Source: Nitrosomonadales bacterium (GTDB lineage Bacteria > Pseudomonadota > Gammaproteobacteria > Burkholderiales > Gallionellaceae). Taken from it: a stretch of 64,000 bases of DNA. A program made the position numbers and the translations under genes. This document shows positions 58,421 to 64,000 of this stretch, one piece after another. Within the stretch, counting starts at the first letter, position 1. The number at the start of each line of letters is the position of its first letter. The stretch lies in NCBI GenBank assembly GCA_016721605.1, contig JADKHS010000009.1:31090-95089 (forward strand), given 5' to 3'. The notes beneath the pieces were generated by a model, which was not told the origin of the DNA, did no database searches, and worked only from the letters and a program-made list of their open reading frames with translations.

Positions 58421-60590
58421 ATCTCCGCACAGCGCGCGGCTGGATCGTGGCATTCCTGTCCAAGAACACCGCGAGCACGTTGTCGAGACGCGGCGTCGTG
58501 CACAAGAAAACGCCGCAAAGGCGGGGCACTGTGCAACAAAACATGGCCGTTTGCTGAAGTCGTGGCTGCACTCGCGGGCGAGTTTCATGATATGGGTAAG
58601 CCCGATGATGATAATCAGGCGGTGCTTAATGGCAGTGTTTCCGCCAAGAAGCTACCTGTACAACATGTTGATGCTGGAGTGGCTCATCTTTTAAGTTTGG
58701 GTGAGCAATGGCATCAACTCGCGGCATTTGTTTCTTATGCACATCATAGTGGGCCGCAATCGTTTTCAGCAGAAGTAAACAAGGAGATCAGTTCCTTCGC
58801 GACGAAAAGACAGTTGCGCTGACCAAAGAGCGGTTGCATCAATACTTTGACCGGCACTGCCAAGGCATCGGCGAGTTGGATGTGATGGCACCGAATAACA
58901 TCGAGTTGCCAAAACCGCAGTTATTTCTACGCATGGCATTATCGTGCATGGTCGATGCGGATCATGGTGATACGGCGCGTCACTACGGTGAGGCGGCGCA
59001 ATACGAACCCTACCTGCTTCGTCCGCTGGAACGATCAAGGGCGCTTGACCGGTATGTGAGCTCATTAGGTAGCGATACTGATGACCGTGCAAAGGCACGA
59101 CAAGCAGTATATGAAACGTGTCGTGGCGCAGACACTCAGCCCGCTCTATATGCTTGCGACAGCCCGGTAGGTACAGGCAAAACAACCGCCGTGATGGCAC
59201 ACTTACTTAAGGCTGCACATGACAAAGGCTTGCGGCGCGTGTTTATTGTGTTGCCATATACCAACATCATTAGCCAGTCAGTTGATGTATACCGCAAGGC
59301 TCTTGCCCTTGATAGAGAAAAAACCGATGAGGTTGTAGTCGCGCATCACCATCGTGCCGAGTTCTCTGCCGGATGCACGACAGTTCACTGCACTGGCAAG
59401 CCCCGATTGTTGTTACTACGGCAGTACAGTTTTTTGAAACCTTGGCGAGCAACCAACCAGCCGCGTTACGCAAACTACACAACTTGGTGGGTTCTGCCGT
59501 GTTTATTGACGAAGCTCATGCTGCCTTGCCTGCGCATTTGTGGCCACAGACATGGCGATGGATACAGGAGCTTGCTCAAGATTGGGGGTTTGTTTGGTGT
59601 TTCGGCTCCGGTTCGCTGACCCGGTTCTGGGATATCGGTTCGTTGATCCACCAACGAAACTTCCAGAACTTGTATCCGGGAAATGCGAGCAGATCTGTGA
59701 AATGAAAAACAGCGAGGATCTATAAGCACAAGCCAGATGCAGTCAACGTGAATGATTTGTTTGCATGGCTGCGAGGATTGGCGGCGTGGCAAGACTTCTG
59801 ATCGTTAACACCGTTCAGTCCGGCAGTGGATTGCCAAATCAATTCAGGCAGCAGATGGTAAGGGAAAGTTGAACATCTTTCTACCGCACTCATGTCGCTT
59901 GATCGCGAGAAAACGTTGGCGCGTATTAAAGCGAGATTGCGACAACATCAAGACAGGCCGGATGAGACGGAATTTTCAGATTGGACACTGGTGGCAACAT
60001 CTTGCGTGGAGGCAGGAGTTGATTTGTCTTTCCGAACAGGTCTGAGAGAAAGCGCAAGTTTGGTAAGCTTGATTCAGGTGGGTGGGCGCGTAAATCGTCA
60101 TCAAGAATTTGGACAATCGGAAGTTTGGACATTTACGTTGCAGGAAACCGACTTGCTTCGGCTTCATCCTGGCTTCAAAGTCTCATCAAAGGTTCTCGAA
60201 AAGATGTTTGCTGAAGGTCGAGTCACGCCGGATGATTGTGTAGGGCTTCACGGCGGAAATCTGTTTGTGGTTTGAAAGACAAAATCCGCAATTTTGAGGA
60301 TGCCAAAGATTTCCCAGAAGTTCATTCATTATTCCGCGTCATTGATGCGAACACCTATACGGTTGTGGTGGACGATATTGTTAAGCAACGGTTGAAAAAT
60401 TGGGACAAGGTTTCATGGCAGGAGATTCAAAATTGCAGCGTACAGATATGGGGAACTCGGATTGATTCATTGTGTGTTCCTCAGTTTGAACGGTATCCGA
60501 ATCTATATGAATGGAATCTCACCCGACGATGATTTTATCGGTTATATGGCAGGTGTGCTACAGGTTGAGGAGTTTGCTGCAAAAAGGTGA
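58410..60590 (+). pseudogene. cas3: Cas3 HD nuclease-helicase, heavily frameshifted
   Basis: Cas3 degrades target DNA after recruitment by Cascade. All expected parts can be read in order but in different frames. From TTG 58410: LDRGIPVQEHREHVVE, then the HD core EFHDMGKPDDDNQAVL and LPVQHVDAGVAHLLSLGEQW. Helicase motif I is CDSPVGTGKTTAVMAHLL. The DEAH box is VFIDEAHAALPAHLWPQTW. Motif III is GSGSLTRFWDI. Motif V is VATSCVEAGVDLSF. Motif VI is LIQVGGRVNRHQ. It ends IGYMAGVLQVEEFAAKR with a stop at 60588. At least five indels are needed. It lies between cas7 and cas4, whereas in I-C cas3 normally comes first. Confidence 0.8.
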
Positions 60591-60612
60591 GGCAGTGCTC
60601 TGATATATATAC

Positions 60613-60721
60613 ATGGATAACGACGAACCCATCAACGTCTCTGCTCTCAACCAGTACACCTACTGCCCGAGGCGCTGTAGTTTGATTTATCTGGAAAGCG
60701 AAATTAAATCGCGCGGCAATA
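60613..60721 (+). pseudogene. cas4 5' fragment (second, diverged copy)
   Basis: From ATG 60613 the sequence codes for MDNDEPINVSALNQYTYCPR and RCSLIYLESEI before losing similarity. The complete cas4 at 61916 begins in nearly the same way. Over the first 93 bases the two differ at 11 positions, mostly silent. The Cys of the iron-sulfur site (CPRRC) is retained. The fragment is followed by unrelated sequence (the HicB-like gene). Silent divergence suggests that it came from another functional cas4 lineage rather than from a fresh duplication. Confidence 0.8.
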
Positions 60722-60923
60722 ATGACCAAAATCCACTTTGTCGTTGAAGATGTTTCAGGGCGTGGATTTATCGCCCGTGCCTTGGGGAAGTACATCTTTA
60801 CTGAAACGGACAACCTGAAAAACTTGCGTCAACAGGTGCGCGATGCGGGTACATTGCCACTTCGATGAAGGCAAAGCTCCCAGTTTTATAGGCTCACATT
60901 TTTCGCCTGAATCTGCTGTTTAA
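60722..60923 (+). pseudogene. HicB-like / 2-oxoisovalerate-dehydrogenase-type antitoxin, frameshifted
   Basis: A short protein of about 66 residues. MTKIHFVVEDVSGRGFIARA and LGKYIFTETDNLKNLRQQVR resemble the small partial-RNase-H-fold antitoxins often labelled HicB. One extra G near 60846 shifts the frame; without it the end VHCHFDEGKAPSFI and a stop at 60921 match the family's RDAV.CHFDEG ending. No HicA toxin gene is next to it. It sits between the cas4 fragment and VapB. Confidence 0.6.
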
Positions 60924-60953
60924 CGATTAGTTAACACAAAAAGGAATACAACC

Positions 60954-61163
60954 ATGCTCATCCATACCTTCACCCCAACCGAACGCACTGTAACGGTAGA
61001 GATTCCCGAGTCTTTCCTTAACCATCCGGTTGAAATTATGGTGGTGCCGGTGCCATTCGAGTCAATTGAACAGCGACGCAAAGAAATTGAAAAGTTTTTT
61101 GCCAAGCATCAGGTGTCTACCACCGACCTGAAATTTAATCGGGAAGAACTGTATGACCGATAA
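60954..61163 (+). CDS. Antitoxin of a VapBC-like pair
   Basis: A 69-residue protein with a beta-type N-terminus (RTVTVEIPESFLNHPVEIMV) and a charged C-terminal tail (KEIEKFFAKHQVSTTDLKF). It ends 11 bases inside the downstream PIN-domain gene. The small size, order and overlap are typical of a toxin-antitoxin antitoxin. The fold resembles AbrB- or DUF2281-type VapB proteins but was not assigned. AAGGA precedes the ATG. Confidence 0.75.
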   Translation: MLIHTFTPTERTVTVEIPESFLNHPVEIMVVPVPFESIEQRRKEIEKFFAKHQVSTTDLKFNREELYDR

Positions 61164-61557
61164 GGTTTTTGTTGATAGCAATGTCGTGATTTATGGCCTG
61201 AATGCGACCTTGCCTCAATACACAATAGCGATGGAATTGTTGCTTCAGCGACCCGTCATCAGTGTGCAAGTGATCAATGAAACGATCAATGTTCAGGTGC
61301 GCAAACTCAAGCGTTCGCTTGCTGACGCACAAGAGGTGGCGGTTTTTTTGATAGAGAGTTGCGAGGTGATTTCGCTCGAACCGCAGGACATATTGCAGGC
61401 CATCGAACTGACACGCCAGTATTCGCTTTCCCACTGGGACGTGCTTATTGTGGCGACAGCATTGCGTGCTGGCTGCAGCGTACTTTACAGTGAAGATATG
61501 CACCATGGCTTGTGGGTTACGCCGACGCTGCAAATCCTTAACCCTTTCATGGATTGA
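61153..61557 (+). CDS. VapC-like PIN-domain ribonuclease toxin
   Basis: PIN toxins cut tRNA or rRNA and stop translation when their antitoxin decays. The 134-residue protein has the PIN acidic residues: Asp in VFVDSNVVIY (residue 8), Glu in VQVINETINVQV, Asp in SHWDVLIVATAL, and the SED(M) near the C-terminus. The start overlaps the antitoxin by 11 bases. Both genes are intact, unlike the flanking effector genes. Confidence 0.88.
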   Translation: MTDKVFVDSNVVIYGLNATLPQYTIAMELLLQRPVISVQVINETINVQVRKLKRSLADAQEVAVFLIESCEVISLEPQDILQAIELTRQYSLSHWDVLIVATALRAGCSVLYSEDMHHGLWVTPTLQILNPFMD

Positions 61558-61562
61558 CGGCG

Positions 61563-61913
61563 ATGATGTACGGTGACATGGTTACCAGTGAAGAACCTCT
61601 ATTACAACAAATGGTGGAAACCATCGTTCGAGAAGTTTCCCCGGAGGCGATTATCTTCTTCGGTTCCCGTGCGCGAGGTGATGCGCGTCCCGATTCCGAC
61701 GTTGATTTGCTCGTGGTTGAAACGGAGCCGTTTTCGCCCCAGCGCAGTCGTCGAAAAGAAGCGGCGCGCTTGTATATCGCATTAAGGGGGCAGGCTATTT
61801 CCAAGGACATTCTCCTGTACAGCCGGGATGAATTCGAGCGCTGGAAAAATTCCTTGAACCATGTTGCCGGAAGGGCGCATCGTGAAAGGAAACTGCTGCA
61901 TGGCGGACTTTGA
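61563..61913 (+). CDS. Minimal nucleotidyltransferase (MNT type)
   Basis: MNT proteins transfer nucleotides and often act as antitoxins to HEPN RNases by AMPylating them. The catalytic motif FFGSRARGDARPDSDVDLLV (GSx10DxD type) is perfect. The 116 residues are typical of MNT proteins. Start codons at 61554 (TTG), 61563 and 61566 (ATG) are all possible. No HEPN gene is adjacent on either side. It starts right after vapC and ends two bases before cas4, so it is part of the same transcription unit. Confidence 0.85.
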   Translation: MMYGDMVTSEEPLLQQMVETIVREVSPEAIIFFGSRARGDARPDSDVDLLVVETEPFSPQRSRRKEAARLYIALRGQAISKDILLYSRDEFERWKNSLNHVAGRAHRERKLLHGGL

Positions 61914-61915
61914 GC

Positions 61916-62541
61916 ATGGGTAACGGCGAACCCATCAACGTTTCTGCCCTCAACCAGTACACCTATTGCCCGAGACGTTGTGGTTTGATTTATTTGGAAA
62001 ACGAATTTTCCGATAATATCCACACTTCACGTGGCAACGCTGAGCATGAGCGCGTTGATCAAATAGGATATGTGACAACCCGCGAAGGCGCTCGGACTGA
62101 ATATGCCTTGCCCATATGGTCTGAACGGCTTGGGCTAATCGGTAAATGTGATGTGGTGGAATTCTGGACGGATGGCAATATCTACCCGGTTGAATACAAG
62201 CATGGAGCACGCAAGAAGCGTCTCAATGATGACCTGCAATTGGTGGCACAAGCTTTGTGTCTGGAAGAAATGATTGGCAAGGTCATCACGCACGGCGCGA
62301 TTTATCACCATACATCGCGCCGCCGCCGCGAGATTGCCATCACGCCTGAGCTGCGGCAGCAGGTAGAAGACACCGTTGCCGCCATTCGCGCCATGATGGA
62401 TTCCGGCAAGCTGCCACCTCCGGTCAATGACGCGCGCTGCAAGGAGTGTTCGCTAAAGAAATTTGCCAGCCTCAGGCTGTCGCTGAACGTGCGGTGCAGC
62501 ATAGCCTGCTGGAAACTTTGTTCGAGCCGGAGGGTACGTAA
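61916..62541 (+). CDS. cas4: CRISPR-associated exonuclease Cas4, one probable frameshift
   Basis: Cas4 trims prespacers and helps select PAM-containing ones with Cas1-Cas2. The N-terminal Cys is in YTYCPRRCGLIYLENEF. The RecB nuclease core is GKCDVVEFWTDG and YPVEYKHGARKK (the D and ExK residues). The C-terminal cluster begins DARCKECSLK, then the frame seems to lose one A near 62451. Restoring it gives EICQPQAVAERAVQHSLLET and a TAA at 62539-62541, two bases before cas1. The product would be 208 residues with all four cluster cysteines. Without the repair the frame would run 70 bases into cas1 and lack the last Cys. Confidence 0.88.
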
Positions 62542-62543
62542 AA

Positions 62544-63581
62544 ATGGCGCGCCAGTTACTCAATACCCTCTACGTCATGACACCCAATTCCTATCTCCAT
62601 CTGGAGAATGACACGGTGCGGGTGGATGTGGAGCGCGAGAAAAAATTGCAGGTACCGCTGCATCATCTGGGCAGTGTGGTGTGTTTGGGTAATATCATGC
62701 TTTCCCCTGCGTTGATGCATCGCTGTGCGGATGACGGTATCAGCCTAGTGTTTCTGAATAACCAAGGACGGTTCAAGGCGCGGCTCGAAGGTGCCGTCTC
62801 TGGCAACATACTGCTGCGGCAGGCGCAGCATCGCTTGGCGTTGGATGAAAAATTTACGCTGGGCATTGCGCATAGTACGATTGCCGGGAAGTTACGCAAT
62901 AGCCGCCAAGTCTTGCTGCGCGGCGCGCGTGAAGCGGGGGATGCGGAAGACAGCAACGCACTTACAGCAGCAGCCGAAACACTCTCCAACTCATTACGCA
63001 ATCTGCCGCACGCCCCCGATTTGGATGTGGTGCGCGGCATTGAGGGGGATGCGGCAAAAAATTATTTCGCCGCGTTGCCGCTACTGGTCAAGCAAGAGGC
63101 GCGCAATAAATTCACGATGGATGGCCGCACTCGGCGACCGCCACGCGACCGATTCAATGCACTACTTTCATTCCTTTATTCAATGTTGATGAACGATTGC
63201 CGTTCCGCGCTGGAAGCTGTTGGTCTCGACCCCCAGCTTGGTTTCTTGCATACCGTTCGCCCCGGGCGCGCCGCACTCGCGCTGGATTTGATGGAAGAAT
63301 TTCGCGCCATCTTCGCAGATCGCTTAGCACTCACACTGATTAACCGTGGACAGATCGGTCCCAACGATTTTGCCGAACGTGAAGGTGGCGCGGTGCTACT
63401 CGAAGGCAACGCACGCCGAACTGTTGTAGTCGCCTATCAGGAGCGTAAACAGGAGGAAGTGATGCACCCTTTGCTTGAAACCAAGGTGCCAATCGGCCTG
63501 TTACCGTTGCTGCAAGCGCGCTTCATGGCGCGTACTCTACGCGGGGAAATGGAAGGCTACCTTCCGTTTCTATACCGTTAA
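62544..63581 (+). CDS. cas1: CRISPR integrase Cas1 (type I-C-like)
   Basis: Cas1 inserts new spacers. The 345-residue protein is intact: N-terminal beta domain (LNTLYVMTPNSYLHLENDTV), then the catalytic helical domain with Glu in RGIEGDAAKNYF, His in GFLHTVRPGRAALALDLMEE and the acidic residue in the same helix. The C-terminal ends MEGYLPFLYR. The sequence resembles Cas1 of subtype I-C. It lies two bases after the reconstructed cas4 stop. Confidence 0.95.
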   Translation: MARQLLNTLYVMTPNSYLHLENDTVRVDVEREKKLQVPLHHLGSVVCLGNIMLSPALMHRCADDGISLVFLNNQGRFKARLEGAVSGNILLRQAQHRLALDEKFTLGIAHSTIAGKLRNSRQVLLRGAREAGDAEDSNALTAAAETLSNSLRNLPHAPDLDVVRGIEGDAAKNYFAALPLLVKQEARNKFTMDGRTRRPPRDRFNALLSFLYSMLMNDCRSALEAVGLDPQLGFLHTVRPGRAALALDLMEEFRAIFADRLALTLINRGQIGPNDFAEREGGAVLLEGNARRTVVVAYQERKQEEVMHPLLETKVPIGLLPLLQARFMARTLRGEMEGYLPFLYR

Positions 63582-63586
63582 ATGCC

Positions 63587-63877
63587 ATGCTAATTATTGT
63601 CACCTATGACGTATCTACCTTAACCGCCGCTGGCCGTAAGCGATTGCGCCGCGTCGCTAAAGTTTGTGAAAGCACCGGGCAGCGGGTGCAAAACTCAGTG
63701 TTTGAATGCAAAGTTAATCAAATGCAGCTGGAAGAATTAGAGCGGCGACTGCTTGCCGAGATAGACGAAAAAGAAGACAGCCTGCGCTTATATCGCTTGA
63801 CCGAACCGGTGGAGTTGCACATCAAGGAATATGGAAATTTCCATGCTGTAGATTTTGAAGGGACGCTGGTAATATGA
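63587..63877 (+). CDS. cas2: CRISPR integrase subunit Cas2 (type I-C-like)
   Basis: Cas2 is the dimeric scaffold of the Cas1-Cas2 complex. The start MLIIVTYDVST and the segment AGRKRLRRVAKVCESTGQRV then QNSVFECKV are typical of subtype I-C Cas2; the 96-residue length is normal. It begins five bases after cas1. Intact. Confidence 0.95.
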   Translation: MLIIVTYDVSTLTAAGRKRLRRVAKVCESTGQRVQNSVFECKVNQMQLEELERRLLAEIDEKEDSLRLYRLTEPVELHIKEYGNFHAVDFEGTLVI

Positions 63878-63879
63878 TG

Positions 63880-63919
63880 CGCGAACCTGTAGCAACGACA
63901 CAAACGCCGCAGGTTCGCG
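63880..63919 (+). promoter_or_regulatory. Inverted repeat at the start of the presumed CRISPR leader
   Basis: CGCGAACCTG (63880-63889) and CAGGTTCGCG (63910-63919) form a perfect 10-bp inverted repeat just after cas2. A similar GCGAACC...GGTTCGC pair follows cas2 in many I-C loci, ahead of the array. The array itself would lie to the right of base 64000. Confidence 0.6.
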
Positions 63920-64000
63920 TTGTGGCTAATATATTGACGAAGGATGATTTTTGGTCTTCGTCGTTTGATTGTTCGAACCCTCTGTTTAACGAAAGCAGAG

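Noticed and set aside
62542..62611. Extension of cas4 into cas1
   Set aside because: Explained by a single missing base near 62451; the restored frame ends just before cas1 and carries the expected cysteine.
54358..63877. CRISPR array within the window
   Set aside because: No regularly spaced direct repeats of 25-40 bases were found; the array is expected beyond the right edge.

Overview
The window looks like a chromosomal segment of a betaproteobacterium. The order lpxD-skp-bamA-rseP-dxr-cdsA-uppS-frr-pyrH-tsf-rpsB is typical of that class. Together with a DsrC/TusE-type protein, moderate GC and a complete fli flagellar set, it suggests a Nitrosomonadales/Gallionellaceae-like organism. That placement is inference; there is no rRNA in the window.

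Layout. 1-10.3 kb (minus strand): envelope biogenesis and translation genes. 10.3-14.7 kb: an accessory pocket with relics of IS3, IS5 and IS30 elements, a DsrC/TusE-family gene, mobA and an ankyrin-repeat gene. 14.7-30.4 kb: housekeeping genes (rluC, rne, a low-molecular-weight phosphatase, uvrB, aspC, tRNA-Asn, ubiK, comM, ispB), interrupted by an unusual gene whose 315-bp tandem repeats encode a long Ala/Glu-rich coil fused to an AsmA-like domain, and by a damaged IS30 copy. 30.8-52.5 kb: motility. A diguanylate cyclase gene, a sigma28-type promoter and fliC-flaG-fliD-fliS-fliT, a second FliK-like gene with an FlhB C-terminal-like gene, a PilZ/YcgR brake gene, then fliE divergent from fliFGHIJK-L-M-N-O-P-Q-R. 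52.7-64 kb: a glycine-zipper protein, a long inverted repeat, a WYL-domain regulator and a type I CRISPR-Cas locus.

The CRISPR-Cas locus is the most interesting part. Gene content (cas5, cas8, cas7, cas3, cas4, cas1, cas2, no cas6) and the Cas1/Cas2/Cas4 sequences fit subtype I-C. The order (cas5-cas8-cas7-cas3-cas4-cas1-cas2) is not the usual I-C order, and the Cas5/Cas8/Cas7 sequences look divergent. Between cas3 and the complete cas4 lies a 1.2-kb island: a HicB-like antitoxin relic, a VapBC-like toxin-antitoxin pair and a minimal nucleotidyltransferase gene. It is bounded on the left by a second, diverged copy of the first ~30 codons of cas4. This looks like a recombination joint between two related cas loci with defence/addiction genes lodged at the joint. 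A 10-bp inverted repeat just after cas2 probably marks the start of the array leader; no array lies inside the window.

Quality caveat. Many genes that should be intact (bamA, frr, fliG, fliI, fliL and others) are broken by single-base indels, several in homopolymer runs. In core genes these are most simply sequence errors. In the Cas effector genes the indels are much denser, so real decay is possible there. For broken genes the coordinates given span the whole reconstructed reading unit.
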